Numbered from the stretch's first letter, positions 16,986 through 27,374 are shown. The stretch is 64,000 nt of DNA from Dyella_B humi (GCF_044904605.1 NZ_JADIKI010000023.1:992001-1056000); one strand, 5' to 3'. Notes: generated by a model from the letters alone, not told the origin. Made by a program: numbers and translations.

Positions 16986-17885
16986 CTAAAGCTGCTTCGG
17001 CATCACTTCCACCAGCCAATCCACGAACACCCGCAGGCGCGCCGGCATCTGCCGGTGCGGCGGATACAGCACCGTCAACGGCAACGACGGTGGTGGCATC
17101 GACGGCAAAATCTCTTTCAGCTGGCCGTTCGCGAATGCGTCGGCCACGCGGTAGCGTGGAAACTGCGCAATGCCCAAACCTGCTTCGCAGCAGGCGCGAT
17201 AGGCATCGACGCCACTCACCGTGACGCGTCCCGGCAGCATCACTTCGCGCCGCTTGCGACCTTGCATGAATTCCAGCGGTTCGACGCGATGGGTGGTCGG
17301 CGAAGCCCAGTTCACCGCGTAATGGCCGTTCTGCAAATCCGCCAATACACGCGGCACGCCATGCTGGCGCACATAGGCAGCACTGGCCATAGTGACCTGA
17401 TCCAGCGTGCCGACACGCCGTCCGACCAGGCCGGAATCGGGCAAAGTGCCCACCCGCAACACGCAGTCCACGCCTTCACGCACCAGATCGACGAAGTGGT
17501 CGCCGGTGCCTATGTCCAGTTCGAGCAGCGGGTAGCGTGCAAAGAAGGCGGGTAGCGTGGGGATCAGCCATAGCCGCGCCATTGGCGTCGGTAGATCCAC
17601 ACGCAATCGCCCGCGCGGCTGTACCGCTTCCTGGCGGAAATCCGCTTCCACTGCATCCAGGTCTGCCAACAGGCGCACGCAGTGGCTGTAATACGCTTCA
17701 CCTTCGCGAGTGGCACGCACACGGCGCGTGGTTCGCTGCAACAGCTGCGCGCCGAGCCGCGCTTCCAGGCGTTTGATGGTGTGGGTGACCGTGGCGCGCG
17801 GCAAATTCAGATCGTCCGCTGCCGCTGTGAAGCTACCAAGCTCCACGATCCGCGCGAACAGGCGCATCGCATCGAGGCGGTCCAT
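16986..17885 (-). CDS. LysR-family transcriptional regulator
   Basis: The 299-residue protein has an N-terminal winged helix (MRLFARIVELGSFTAAADDL, then PRATVTHTIKRLEARLG) and a LysR substrate-binding domain. It belongs to the CrgA-like group by its DLPTPMARLWLIPTLPAF segment. It is divergent from an aldo/keto reductase gene with a gap of about 110 bases and is the obvious candidate to control it. Confidence 0.92.
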   Translation of the reverse strand: MDRLDAMRLFARIVELGSFTAAADDLNLPRATVTHTIKRLEARLGAQLLQRTTRRVRATREGEAYYSHCVRLLADLDAVEADFRQEAVQPRGRLRVDLPTPMARLWLIPTLPAFFARYPLLELDIGTGDHFVDLVREGVDCVLRVGTLPDSGLVGRRVGTLDQVTMASAAYVRQHGVPRVLADLQNGHYAVNWASPTTHRVEPLEFMQGRKRREVMLPGRVTVSGVDAYRACCEAGLGIAQFPRYRVADAFANGQLKEILPSMPPPSLPLTVLYPPHRQMPARLRVFVDWLVEVMPKQL

Positions 17886-17996
17886 GGATTGTTGATCTCC
17901 ATGAAATGGTGAAGCCCATTATTGAGCATTTATCGCCAAGCCGCATCGACCGAAGATGCATCGCTGCCTTCCCCCAACCCATCACGAGGCGACATC

Positions 17997-18989
<993 letters not shown>

Positions 18990-18995
18990 GCCGCC

Positions 18996-19391
18996 ATGGA
19001 TACGATCCAACGCATTCAGCCAGAAACCGTCTTTGCCATTGCCGGCATCTACGCGGCCACCCGCGTCGGCAACCTGCTGTTCGTCTCCGGACAGGTGCCG
19101 CTGGGGCCGACCGGCGAGATCGTGGGCGTGGGCGATTTCCCGGCCCAGGCCGAGCAGGTGTTCGAGAACCTCGGCGCGGCACTCGAAGCGGGCGGCAGCG
19201 GGTTTGACCGGCTCGTGAAGGTCACCGCATTCTTTGTGGATATCACCCGCGACTTGGCGGCCTATCGCCGGGTGCGCGATCAATACATCACCGCCGAACA
19301 CGCTTGCGCGAGTTCGGCGGTGCAGGTGGCCAAGTTGTTTCATCCGGCGGCATGGCTGGAGGTGGAGGCCATCGCGCTTTGCGGAGATTGA
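18996..19391 (+). CDS. RidA family (YjgF/YER057c/UK114) protein
   Basis: The 131-residue protein has the RidA core (YAATRVGNLLFVSGQVPL, GGSGFDRLVKVTAFFVDI and the conserved Arg-containing segment YITAEHACASSAVQVAKL). RidA proteins hydrolyse reactive enamine/imine intermediates such as 2-aminoacrylate. The usual CxxR motif is replaced by a different sequence, so it may be a RidA subfamily member rather than archetypal RidA. It is cotranscribed with the aldo/keto reductase. Confidence 0.85.
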   Translation: MDTIQRIQPETVFAIAGIYAATRVGNLLFVSGQVPLGPTGEIVGVGDFPAQAEQVFENLGAALEAGGSGFDRLVKVTAFFVDITRDLAAYRRVRDQYITAEHACASSAVQVAKLFHPAAWLEVEAIALCGD

Positions 19392-19395
19392 TGAC

Positions 19396-19430
19396 TTGAC
19401 TCCCTCTCCCCTTCGGGGAGAGGGGACTAC
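19396..19430. repeat. CCCTCTCC/GGAGAGGG hairpin repeat
   Basis: CTCCCTCTCCCCTTCGGGGA-GAGGGGA forms a strong tetraloop hairpin between ridA and queF. It belongs to the same family as 8942-8976 and 57604-57642. Confidence 0.65.
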
Positions 19431-19454
19431 CGCTCCGCGCATTACAATGCGCGT

Positions 19455-20279
19455 ATGACCACCCCCGAACACTCCCCGCTCGGCAAGCACACCGTCTACG
19501 CCGACCGCTACGACCCTTCCCTGCTGTTCCCGATTCCCCGCCAAAGCAAGCGCGACGAAATCGGCGTAAGCGAACCGCTGCCGTTTCAGGGCGTGGATAT
19601 CTGGAACGCCTATGAGCTGTCATGGCTGGACATGCACGGCAAGCCGATGGTGGGCGTGGCGGAATTCCACGTGCCGGCGCATTCGCCGAACATCGTCGAA
19701 TCCAAGTCCTTCAAGCTGTACCTCAACGGTTTCGCGCAGGAACCGCTAGCCAACGTGGCGGCATTGCGCGCACTACTGCAGCAAGACCTTACGCGCGCCG
19801 CTGGCGCGGTGGTAACAGTGACGATCCGCACGCCACGCGCCGCGGAGCACGTTTTTGCCGATCTGACCGGTGAATCGATCGACGGCTTGCCGGTGGCGAT
19901 CGATCACTACGGGCCACCCAAGGCCGAGTATCTGAAGGCCGACACGCAAGCCGCGGCCATCGCGGAAACCCTGGTCTCGGACCTGCTGCGCTCCAACTGC
20001 CCGGTGACCGGCCAGCCCGACTGGGGCAGCGTGCAGATCGCCTATCGCGGTGCGCCGATCGATCGCGAGGGGCTGTTGCGTTACCTGGTGTCGTTCCGCA
20101 CCCATAACGAATTCCATGAACAATGTGTGGAGCGCATCTTCATTGACGTGATGAAGCGCTGCGCGCCGCAGCAGCTGAGTGTGTACGCTCGCTATACGCG
20201 CCGCGGCGGACTGGACATCAACCCTTTCCGCAGCACTGACAAGGCCCTGCCGGACAATGTTCGCGGGGCACGTCAATAA
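19455..20279 (+). CDS. queF: NADPH-dependent 7-cyano-7-deazaguanine reductase
   Basis: The 274-residue protein is the long two-domain (E. coli-type) QueF, which reduces preQ0 to preQ1 in queuosine synthesis. Visible family signatures are VESKSFKLYLNG, the catalytic Cys in LLRSNCPVTGQPDWG, and the C-terminal FHEQCVERIFIDV with ARYTRRGGLDINPF. No preQ1 riboswitch is visible upstream; only a hairpin repeat lies in the 63-base gap. Confidence 0.96.
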   Translation: MTTPEHSPLGKHTVYADRYDPSLLFPIPRQSKRDEIGVSEPLPFQGVDIWNAYELSWLDMHGKPMVGVAEFHVPAHSPNIVESKSFKLYLNGFAQEPLANVAALRALLQQDLTRAAGAVVTVTIRTPRAAEHVFADLTGESIDGLPVAIDHYGPPKAEYLKADTQAAAIAETLVSDLLRSNCPVTGQPDWGSVQIAYRGAPIDREGLLRYLVSFRTHNEFHEQCVERIFIDVMKRCAPQQLSVYARYTRRGGLDINPFRSTDKALPDNVRGARQ

Positions 20280-20406
20280 ATATCACCAGCGGTTACACTC
20301 TGCGGCCCCGGTCATCAGCACTTCAGATCGCGGGCGCTAGCCTTAACAGTTGCCCCGATACGCCGGTCTCCCGGTAACGTTTCCAATCATTTTCGGAATT
20401 CCGCCC

Positions 20407-21003
20407 ATGAAACTTTCCGCACGTTCCGCCGCCCTTTACAGCGTGACGTTTGCTGGCCTGCTGGCGCTCAGCGCCTGCGGCAAGAACGAGCAGCAGCCTG
20501 CCAACCAGCCGGCTGCCTCCAGCACCGCACCGGCTCCGGCCAGCACCGCCCAGCCGGCGCCGAGCGCCACTGCCGCCGTGCCGGCGCATGCGAGCACGGC
20601 TCCCGCCCCGGCTCCGGCCAGCACCGCAGCTGCGGCTCCCGCCGCGCCGGCTGCCGCCGAAAGCCTCCAGGTAAGCACCATCACGCTAGGTGATGTGGTC
20701 TCCAACGATCACAAGGTTAAGAAGGAAGTGACCACCTTCTCGCCGAGCCAGAAGACCATCTACGTAAGCGTGGACACCACTGGTAGCACGCCGGGCGCCA
20801 CGATCAACGCCAAGTGGAGCTATCTGGAAGGCAATGGCCAGGTAGTGACCAGCACCAGCCAGTCGATCATCGCCGATGGCCCGGCCACCACCACCTTCCG
20901 TGTGCAGAACCCGAACCAGTGGCCGGAAGGCAAGTACAAGGTGGACATCTCGCTGGACGGCAAGCAGGTCGCCAGCAAGAACTTCGAAGTCAAGAAGAGC
21001 TAA
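20407..21003 (+). CDS. Ala/Pro-rich lipoprotein
   Basis: The 198-residue protein has a lipoprotein signal peptide ending in the lipobox LSAC (MKLSARSAALYSVTFAGLLA-LSAC). A long Ala/Pro/Ser spacer follows, then a C-terminal domain of about 110 residues with a beta-sandwich-like pattern (TTFRVQNPNQWPEGKYKVDI). This domain looks like a periplasmic ligand- or partner-binding Ig-like fold, but no family is assigned. The spacer could cross part of the periplasm. A strong terminator follows. Confidence 0.75.
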   Translation: MKLSARSAALYSVTFAGLLALSACGKNEQQPANQPAASSTAPAPASTAQPAPSATAAVPAHASTAPAPAPASTAAAAPAAPAAAESLQVSTITLGDVVSNDHKVKKEVTTFSPSQKTIYVSVDTTGSTPGATINAKWSYLEGNGQVVTSTSQSIIADGPATTTFRVQNPNQWPEGKYKVDISLDGKQVASKNFEVKKS

Positions 21004-21026
21004 GCCTCACCGAAGTAGTGAATAAA

Positions 21027-21056
21027 GGGCGCTCCGCCTGGAGCGCCCTTTGTTTT
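21027..21056 (+). terminator. Rho-independent terminator
   Basis: The stem GGGCGCTCC / GGAGCGCCC with a four-base loop is followed by TTTGTTTT, just after the lipoprotein stop codon. Confidence 0.92.
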
Positions 21057-21156
21057 GGAACATGTCTGTGCGATGGCAAGGCGCTGCAAATCGTTGCCTG
21101 TCATGCCTGATATGGCACCATCGCAGGTTGGGGGAATGTAGTGAGGCATTGGTAGC

Positions 21157-23760
21157 GTGGAGCAACAAGGCGGGGCCGAAGTCCTTAGCCAAGAAGACGC
21201 CCTGAGTCGGACGGGTCCGGTCTGGCTGCGTCGGTTCGGCGGTCCGGCATTGTCGGTGCTGATGCTGTGCCTGGCGCTGTGGGCGCTGTATCGGCTGGCC
21301 GGCGAGGTGAGCTATCACCAGGTCGGCGAATACATGCATCGCCTGCGGCGTGGGCGCATCGGCCAAGCGATCGTGCTCACCGCGCTTGGCTACGCGGTGA
21401 TGCCGCTGTACGACTTGTTCGCGTTGAGCGCGATCGGACGCAAGCTGCCGAAGTCGCGCGTGGCGTTGATTTCTTTCATCAGCTACGCCTTCAGCAACAC
21501 GCTGGGCATGGCGATGCTGGTGTCCGGTTCCATCCGCTATCGCTTCTATATCCAGGCCGGCCTGTCGACCCTCGATGTGGCCAAGGTGGTGCTGTATTGC
21601 ACGCTCAGCTTCTGGCTGGGCCTGTTCACCATCACCGGCGTGACGCTGCTGCTGGTGCCGATTCCGCTGGGTTTGCCGCTTTCGCACATGCGCGTGCTGC
21701 TCGGCGTAGTGCTTTGCCTGATTCCGCTGCTGTGGCTGGTCGGCGGTGCGTTAATTCGACGCCCGTTCAAGCTGTGGCGCTGGGAAGTTCGCTTGCCGCC
21801 GCTTTCGGTAGGACTGCGTCAGGTGTTCGTCGGTGCGTTGGATTGGGGACTGGCGGGCGCGGTGCTGTACGCGCTGATGCCGGATTCGCTGGGGCTGCAC
21901 TTCGGTTCGTTCCTGGCGATCTTCGCGCTGGCGCAGATCGCCGGCCTGATCAGCCACGTACCGGGTGGCCTGGGTGTATTCGAAGCGGTGATGCTGGCGG
22001 GCTTCGGCGCCACTGGCAATCAGGCGTTGTCCGCACCGATCCTTGGCGCGCTCGCCGCGTATCGCGGCGTGTATTACCTGCTGCCGCTGTGCGCGGCCAC
22101 CGTTGCCGTGGTGATTCGCGAAGCGCGCGGGCTGCGTCAGGCGACGCTGCTTTCGCCGTGGTTCAATGGCATTCTGCCGCCGTTCTTCGCCGGCCTCACG
22201 CTGGTATCCGGCGCGGTGCTGCTGTTTTCCGGCGCCACCGCCGTGCTGCCGGGACGCCTGGAGTTGCTGAGCGACCTGCTGCCGCTGCCGGTGATGGAAA
22301 TCTCGCATTTCCTCAACAGCGTGATCGGCATGTCGCTGCTGATTCTCGCGCGCGGCCTGCAGCGCCGTCTCGATGCGGCGTATTGGTTGACGCTGGTGCT
22401 GCTGCTCGCCGGCGCGGTGGCTTCGTTGCTCAAGGGCATCGATTACGAAGAAGCGGGCTTGCTGATCCTGCTGGCCGTGGCGCTGGCGCCGGCGCATCGT
22501 CTGTTCTATCGCCGCGCGTCGCTGTTCGACATCACCTTCTCGTTCGGCTGGCTGCTGGCGTGCGCCACGGTACTGGGCTGCACGGTTTGGCTGGTGCTTT
22601 TCAGCTATCAGCACGTGGAATACCGCAACGACCTGTGGTGGCAATTCAGCTTCTACCACGGCAATGCACCGCGCGCGTTGCGTGCCCTGGTCGGTGCGAC
22701 GGGCGTGGCGTTTCTGTTCGCGCTTACCACGCTGATCCGCTCGGCCCGTCAACGTCCCACCTTGCCCGACGAAACGGAACTCGCGCGTGCCCTGCCCTTG
22801 ATCAAGCAGTTCCATTCCGCGCAGGCGCATCTGGCGCTGATGGGCGACAAGAGCCTGCTGTTCGATCCGGAAAGCAAGGCCTTCATCATGTACGGCATCG
22901 AAGGGCGTAGCTGGGTGGCGATGGGCGACCCGGTCGGCCGCGATGATCTTGCACGGCAGGAATTGGTGTGGACCTTCCGCGAACGCTGCGAACGCGGCGG
23001 CGGCTGGCCGGTGTTCTATCAGGTGAATCCGGCCGATCTCGACATGTATCTTGAAGTGGGTATGAGCTTGCTCAAGCTCGGCGAGGAAGCGCGCGTACGG
23101 CTGGAGCAGTTCAACCTCGACGGCAAATCGAAAAAGGTGTTGCGCAACACGGTAAACAAGCTGGTGCGCGAAGGCCTGCGCCTGGAAATCGTTCCGACCG
23201 AGCAGGTGCCCGCGCTGCTGCCGCAGTTGAAACCGATCTCCGACGCATGGCTGCGCGAAAAGCGCGTGCGCGAGAAAGGCTTCTCGCTCGGCGCCTTCGA
23301 CGAGGGTTATCTCGCGCGCACGCCGATGGCACTCGTGTGGCAGAACGACAAGCCGGTGGCGTTCGCCAACCTGCTCCTCACCGACAGCATGGAAGAAGCC
23401 TCAGTGGACCTGATGCGCTATCTGCCCGATGCGCCGTCGGGGCTGATGGACTACCTGTTCGTGGAACTGATGCAGTGGTCCAAGGCGCAGGGCTATCGTT
23501 GGTTCAATCTCGGCATGGCGCCCCTGTCGGGCCTGCAGAGCCGCCGTCAGGCGCCGCTGTGGAACCGTTTCGGCGCGCTCATTTTCGGTCGTGGCGAGCG
23601 CTTCTATAATTTCCAGGGCCTGCATCGCTACAAAGACAAGTTCGACCCGGAATGGGAGCCGCGGTATCTGGCAGCCCCGGGCGGCATTGCGTTGCCGGTG
23701 GTGCTTACCAATGTCGCCAGCCTGATTTCGGGCGGTCTTAGCGGAGTCGTGCGTCGATGA
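21157..23760 (+). CDS. mprF: Bifunctional lysylphosphatidylglycerol synthetase/flippase MprF
   Basis: The 867-residue protein has an N-terminal polytopic flippase domain (about 14 predicted helices to residue 510) and a C-terminal cytoplasmic DUF2156 transferase (MGDKSLLFDPESKAFIMYGI; RSWVAMGDPVG; WFNLGMAPLSG). MprF transfers lysine from Lys-tRNA to phosphatidylglycerol and flips the product, which lowers envelope charge and protects against cationic peptides. The start is a GTG at 21157. Its TGA overlaps the ATG of the next gene (ATGA), so the two are cotranslated. Confidence 0.95.
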   Translation: MEQQGGAEVLSQEDALSRTGPVWLRRFGGPALSVLMLCLALWALYRLAGEVSYHQVGEYMHRLRRGRIGQAIVLTALGYAVMPLYDLFALSAIGRKLPKSRVALISFISYAFSNTLGMAMLVSGSIRYRFYIQAGLSTLDVAKVVLYCTLSFWLGLFTITGVTLLLVPIPLGLPLSHMRVLLGVVLCLIPLLWLVGGALIRRPFKLWRWEVRLPPLSVGLRQVFVGALDWGLAGAVLYALMPDSLGLHFGSFLAIFALAQIAGLISHVPGGLGVFEAVMLAGFGATGNQALSAPILGALAAYRGVYYLLPLCAATVAVVIREARGLRQATLLSPWFNGILPPFFAGLTLVSGAVLLFSGATAVLPGRLELLSDLLPLPVMEISHFLNSVIGMSLLILARGLQRRLDAAYWLTLVLLLAGAVASLLKGIDYEEAGLLILLAVALAPAHRLFYRRASLFDITFSFGWLLACATVLGCTVWLVLFSYQHVEYRNDLWWQFSFYHGNAPRALRALVGATGVAFLFALTTLIRSARQRPTLPDETELARALPLIKQFHSAQAHLALMGDKSLLFDPESKAFIMYGIEGRSWVAMGDPVGRDDLARQELVWTFRERCERGGGWPVFYQVNPADLDMYLEVGMSLLKLGEEARVRLEQFNLDGKSKKVLRNTVNKLVREGLRLEIVPTEQVPALLPQLKPISDAWLREKRVREKGFSLGAFDEGYLARTPMALVWQNDKPVAFANLLLTDSMEEASVDLMRYLPDAPSGLMDYLFVELMQWSKAQGYRWFNLGMAPLSGLQSRRQAPLWNRFGALIFGRGERFYNFQGLHRYKDKFDPEWEPRYLAAPGGIALPVVLTNVASLISGGLSGVVRR

Positions 23761-24527
23761 AATTCCGTCTTGCTGCAGTGATCGTCGTGCTGGCCGTCAT
23801 TGCCGCTCTGATCATCTTCAAACCGTTTCCCCATCCCAGCCTGGAACACGCTGCTGTCCAGCTGATGCCTACCGCGCCGGCGCCGGCCGGACACGACGAC
23901 GTGCTGGCGGTGTTCTATTCCGGCGACGGCGGCTGGCGCGATCTGGACAAGCAGCTCGGTGCGCGACTGCAGGCGCATGGCGTGCCCGTGCTGGGCATCA
24001 GCTGCCTGGACTACTACTGGCGCCTGCGCACGCCGGAGGAATCGGCGCGCGACCTGGACGCGCTGCTCACCAAGTACACCACGCAGTGGCACAAACAGAA
24101 GGTGTGGTTGATCGGCTTCTCGTTCGGCGCGGACGTGCTGCCTACCATCGTGAACAAGCTCAGCCCCGAGAATCGCGCGCGCATCACGCAGATGGTGCTG
24201 CTCTCGCCGAGCACCGATGTGAGCTTCGAGATCGAAATGGAAGACTACATCATGGTGCGCGAGAACTGGTTGAAGACGCACCTCCAGAAACTCAAACAGT
24301 GGTTCAACCCGGTGCCGCATTACCCCGCCCTGCCGCCGATCGAGGCATTGCAAGGCAAGCCACTCGTCGTCTGTTACTACGGCCACGACGACAGCGACGA
24401 CACCGTGTGCAACGATCCGCATTTCCCCAAGTGGGTGAAGGTCAACGTGATGCCGGGCGATCATCACTTCGACTACAACTACGACGGACTTGCACTGCGC
24501 ATGATCGGCGATTTGCCGAAGGACTAA
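23757..24527 (+). CDS. VirJ/AcvB-family periplasmic alpha/beta hydrolase
   Basis: The 256-residue protein has an N-terminal membrane anchor or signal (VIVVLAVIAALIIF) and the VirJ-family sequence FYSGDGGWRDLDKQLG. The nucleophile lies in IGFSFGAD and the histidine in GDHHFDYNY. In Agrobacterium and Rhizobium, AcvB/AtvA encoded beside the mprF homologue lpiA hydrolyses lysyl-phosphatidylglycerol in the periplasm. The ATGA overlap with mprF strongly supports the same role: turnover of the lipid that MprF makes. This single-domain form matches VirJ rather than the two-domain AcvB. Confidence 0.88.
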   Translation: MKFRLAAVIVVLAVIAALIIFKPFPHPSLEHAAVQLMPTAPAPAGHDDVLAVFYSGDGGWRDLDKQLGARLQAHGVPVLGISCLDYYWRLRTPEESARDLDALLTKYTTQWHKQKVWLIGFSFGADVLPTIVNKLSPENRARITQMVLLSPSTDVSFEIEMEDYIMVRENWLKTHLQKLKQWFNPVPHYPALPPIEALQGKPLVVCYYGHDDSDDTVCNDPHFPKWVKVNVMPGDHHFDYNYDGLALRMIGDLPKD

Positions 24528-24744
24528 CCGCGCAACCCTTCCATGTGAAGGAATGCCTGCTCACACGCAAACTGCGCACCGTGCACGCGTAACCCACACA
24601 TCCTACGCGGCACCTTCACTTGGCTGAATTGCACAGCCTCCAAAGTACGCACCGCGTACGCGCTGTTCACGGCGGCATTGGTCGAATCGATAACGCCGAA
24701 CGCATACTGCGCCCGGCCGTTCATCGAACTGCACGGAGATTGCC

Positions 24745-24918
24745 ATGCTTTACTGGGCCGCCGTATTTTTCATCATCGCCATCATCGCCGCCGTGTTCGG
24801 TTTCGGTGGCATCGCCGCAGGTGCAGCGAGTATTGCCAAGATACTGTTCATAGTATTCATCGTTCTGTTCGTGCTGTCGCTGATCTTTGGCGGTATACGC
24901 AGGGGACCACGTCTGTAA
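24745..24918 (+). CDS. DUF1328 (YtjA-like) small membrane protein
   Basis: A 57-residue protein with two hydrophobic helices (WAAVFFIIAIIAAVFGFGG and ILFIVFIVLFVLSLIFGG) and a short basic tail. The pattern FGFGGIAAGAASIAKILF is typical of DUF1328. GGAG lies 6-9 bases before the ATG. Its role is unknown; homologues are widespread short inner-membrane proteins. A strong terminator follows 33 bases after the stop. Confidence 0.85.
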   Translation: MLYWAAVFFIIAIIAAVFGFGGIAAGAASIAKILFIVFIVLFVLSLIFGGIRRGPRL

Positions 24919-24951
24919 GGGAAAGGTCTCGTCACCGATGCTGTGTGAATG

Positions 24952-24980
24952 CCGCGGCGTTGCGGACGCCGCGGTTTTTT
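24952..24980 (+). terminator. Rho-independent terminator
   Basis: The stem CCGCGGCGT / ACGCCGCGG with a TGCGG loop is followed by six T residues, downstream of the DUF1328 gene. Confidence 0.92.
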
Positions 24981-25029
24981 ACTGAATGCAAAACCATGCT
25001 TGCAGCATCTGCGCGCTGCAAGCGAATCT

Positions 25030-25869
25030 TCAAAGACTTCGAAACAAGGTCGTCCGCCGCGCGTCGCAAGCACCATCCGCTTTCAGCCAGGGCTCGTTTG
25101 CAACGATCGCCGTGCATGGGCCCAAAGTGCAAACACGAATGGCACGGTCTTTTGATTCGCGCTTCAGCACGTCCAGCACCTCGCGCAGAATCCCGCCGGT
25201 GAAGGGCGTATACAGATAGAACACCGTGCCTTCCGACAAGTCCGCCTGTCGCACGTCCTGCTCAATGAATTGCGCATGGCGTATCTGCAGCTCGCCAGCG
25301 CATTGGCGGGCGCTCGCAACATAAGCGGGCTGCAGCTCGATACCGATACAGCGTGCGCCGGTGCAGATGGCAGTCAGCAAGGTAACGTGACCGAGTCCGG
25401 CGCCCAGGTCCATCATGACATCCCGCGACGTTATCGAAGCACGCTCGATGAAGTCGAAAATATCGCGAGCCGGTGTCGGCTGATAGAACACCATGTCCGC
25501 GCCCGGTTCGGGCACGTCACCCGGTTCCTTGAAATCCAGCACACCGGCGATCAGCGTATCGAGCGGGCCGTAGCTTTCCTGGTCGGCAACGCTATGCGGT
25601 GATGCCGCCCACGTCCGCAAGATGTCGGCGCCGTTTCCATGCCGGATGGCATCGCGAATGGTTTGATAGAGCCGATCGTTGATGGCTTCCAGCTCGGCGG
25701 TCAGCGCTTCGCCACGCTCCCGAAGCGAAGGCGTCAACGTGTCACCGCGATTGAAGAGCCAGCTTTCGAGTTGTTCCAGGGCGTCGATGCGGCGGCGCAG
25801 TTGATCCGGATCGCGCAACGATCGATCCTGTAGCAGATCGTCGAGCAGGGTTTGCAAAGGGCTGTCCAT
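25030..25869 (-). CDS. Class I SAM-dependent methyltransferase-like protein
   Basis: The 279-residue protein has a helical N-terminal half and a Rossmann methyltransferase core. Motif I is visible as VMMDLGAGLGHVTLL, with an acidic residue after the next strand (CIGIELQPAY) and a motif-IV-like VFYLYTPFTGGILREVL. The order resembles protein or histone-Lys-type (DOT1-like) methyltransferases, which also use an N-terminal helical part, but this is only a resemblance. The ATG at 25869 was chosen; 30 extra residues upstream look non-coding. It is divergent from an acetyltransferase. Confidence 0.75.
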   Translation of the reverse strand: MDSPLQTLLDDLLQDRSLRDPDQLRRRIDALEQLESWLFNRGDTLTPSLRERGEALTAELEAINDRLYQTIRDAIRHGNGADILRTWAASPHSVADQESYGPLDTLIAGVLDFKEPGDVPEPGADMVFYQPTPARDIFDFIERASITSRDVMMDLGAGLGHVTLLTAICTGARCIGIELQPAYVASARQCAGELQIRHAQFIEQDVRQADLSEGTVFYLYTPFTGGILREVLDVLKRESKDRAIRVCTLGPCTAIVANEPWLKADGACDARRTTLFRSL

Positions 25870-25946
25870 CAGGCGTCGACGTTCTCTCTTAGCTTCGCAA
25901 GCATGCACGCAAGCGTCCCCTCCATCAACACGCCAAGGCATTTCGC

Positions 25947-26414
25947 ATGAGCAAGCCATTCGCTATCAGACCCATAAAGCAGACGGACTTTGCCGGTTGG
26001 CTGCCGTTGTGGGATGGCTACAACACCTTTTATGGGCGAACAGGGCCGACCGCGTTGCCTGCCGAGATCACGCAAACGACATGGCGGCGTTTCTTCGATG
26101 CCTACGAACCCGTGCATGCCCTGGTTGCGGAAAGCGACGGCAAGCTGCTTGGCCTGGCGCATTACCTGTTCCATCGCAGCACCATCCAGCTCGAGCCAAG
26201 CTGCTATCTGCAGGACCTTTTCACCGATCAGGCCGCCCGAGGCATGGGCGTGGGACGCGCATTGATCGAGGCGACCTACCATGCGGCTGCGCAGGCCGGT
26301 TGCCAGCGCGTGTATTGGCAGACCCACGAGACGAATGCGACGGCCATGCAGCTCTACGACAAGGTGGCGCAAAAGTCGGGCTTTGTGGTTTACCGCAAGC
26401 TTCTTGCCGGTTAG
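25947..26414 (+). CDS. GNAT family N-acetyltransferase
   Basis: The 155-residue protein carries the GNAT core: YLQDLFTDQAARGMGVGRAL (motif A, acetyl-CoA pyrophosphate loop) and YWQTHETNATAMQLYDKVA. The sequence is close to GNATs acting on small amines or amino acids, but the substrate is unknown. Its stop codon abuts the convergent hydrolase gene. Confidence 0.9.
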   Translation: MSKPFAIRPIKQTDFAGWLPLWDGYNTFYGRTGPTALPAEITQTTWRRFFDAYEPVHALVAESDGKLLGLAHYLFHRSTIQLEPSCYLQDLFTDQAARGMGVGRALIEATYHAAAQAGCQRVYWQTHETNATAMQLYDKVAQKSGFVVYRKLLAG

Positions 26415-27293
26415 TCACAATGGCGTACGTCGCAACCACTCAGCCAGCTGCGTCAACACCTGATGACGCCCCGTTTCGGTTTCATTGAAAAGCTCGTGAA
26501 ACAGTGTGTCGAAGAACCGACTGGTAAGCTGCTTCGTCGCCCACGCACCGCTCGCAAAATCGCGGCTGCCGGACGGATCCACCAGACGATCGCTACCGGC
26601 TGCCAGCAGCATAGTGGGCACGCGCAAGCGCCACGCTTCGGTAATGCACGACGCGCCGGCGCGAAAAATGAAATCCGCCAGCCGCGGCGTGACCCAGCGA
26701 GTGCATAAGGGATCGTTGCGGTAAACCTCGAGCACTTTCGCATCGTGCGACAAACCGTCCAGCGGCAATCCGCTGCGCAACGGCAGATTCGGCAGCACCC
26801 GCGCAAGCACAGCAGCCAGACGACGCAGCCACGGTGCTTCGAACGTACGCAAAGCTGGCGATGAAAGCACTAGACCCGGCGGTTCCACGCGCCCATCGAG
26901 TACGGCGCGCAGTACGACCGCGCCACCCATGCTGTGACCGAGCAACAACGGCCGCTTGCCGAACTCGGCGGCGTAATGCGCGTAGACCACGGCAAGGTCT
27001 TTCAACAGATCATCGCCATGCCGCAACCCTGCACGCTGGCCCGGCGTATGACCGTGGCCGCGCTGATCGTAACTGCGCACGGCGTAGCCATGCGTCAAAA
27101 ACCATTTAGCCAGCGCTTCGTAGCGCCCGCTGTGCTCGCCCAGGCCGTGCACGATCAGCACGGCGTCGTGCGCCGAACGATTCGGCCAATCACGCAAAAA
27201 CAAACGCTGCCCATCGGCCATGGTCAGCCACGCCGCACCATCACCCGACTTACCATTACCCTCTACCGGCTCCGCCCTTGCCTGTCGTTCCAT
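26415..27293 (-). CDS. Alpha/beta hydrolase, monoacylglycerol lipase-like
   Basis: The 292-residue serine hydrolase (hydrolase_4/serine aminopeptidase S33 group) has LIVHGLGEHSGRY for the oxyanion region, SYDQRGHGHT, the nucleophile in LLGHSMGGAV, the acid in AGSDRLVDP and the histidine in LFHELFNE. These signatures match bacterial monoacylglycerol lipases or lysophospholipases. No signal peptide is seen, so it is probably cytoplasmic. Confidence 0.9.
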   Translation of the reverse strand: MERQARAEPVEGNGKSGDGAAWLTMADGQRLFLRDWPNRSAHDAVLIVHGLGEHSGRYEALAKWFLTHGYAVRSYDQRGHGHTPGQRAGLRHGDDLLKDLAVVYAHYAAEFGKRPLLLGHSMGGAVVLRAVLDGRVEPPGLVLSSPALRTFEAPWLRRLAAVLARVLPNLPLRSGLPLDGLSHDAKVLEVYRNDPLCTRWVTPRLADFIFRAGASCITEAWRLRVPTMLLAAGSDRLVDPSGSRDFASGAWATKQLTSRFFDTLFHELFNETETGRHQVLTQLAEWLRRTPL

Positions 27294-27374
27294 AGCAGCC
27301 CCCTGTTGGCCTGCTTACATTACGCCTTGAGTGGCAGGCGTGAGAACTCCCGCGTAACGGAGCAGTGGACTACG

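Noticed and set aside
19392..19454. preQ1 riboswitch before queF
   Set aside because: Only a hairpin repeat is present; no preQ1 aptamer core is seen.
21267..22910. A 547-codon open frame in another frame of mprF
   Set aside because: Composition is Arg/Ala/Gly-rich with no hydrophobic pattern; it is a frame shadow of MprF.
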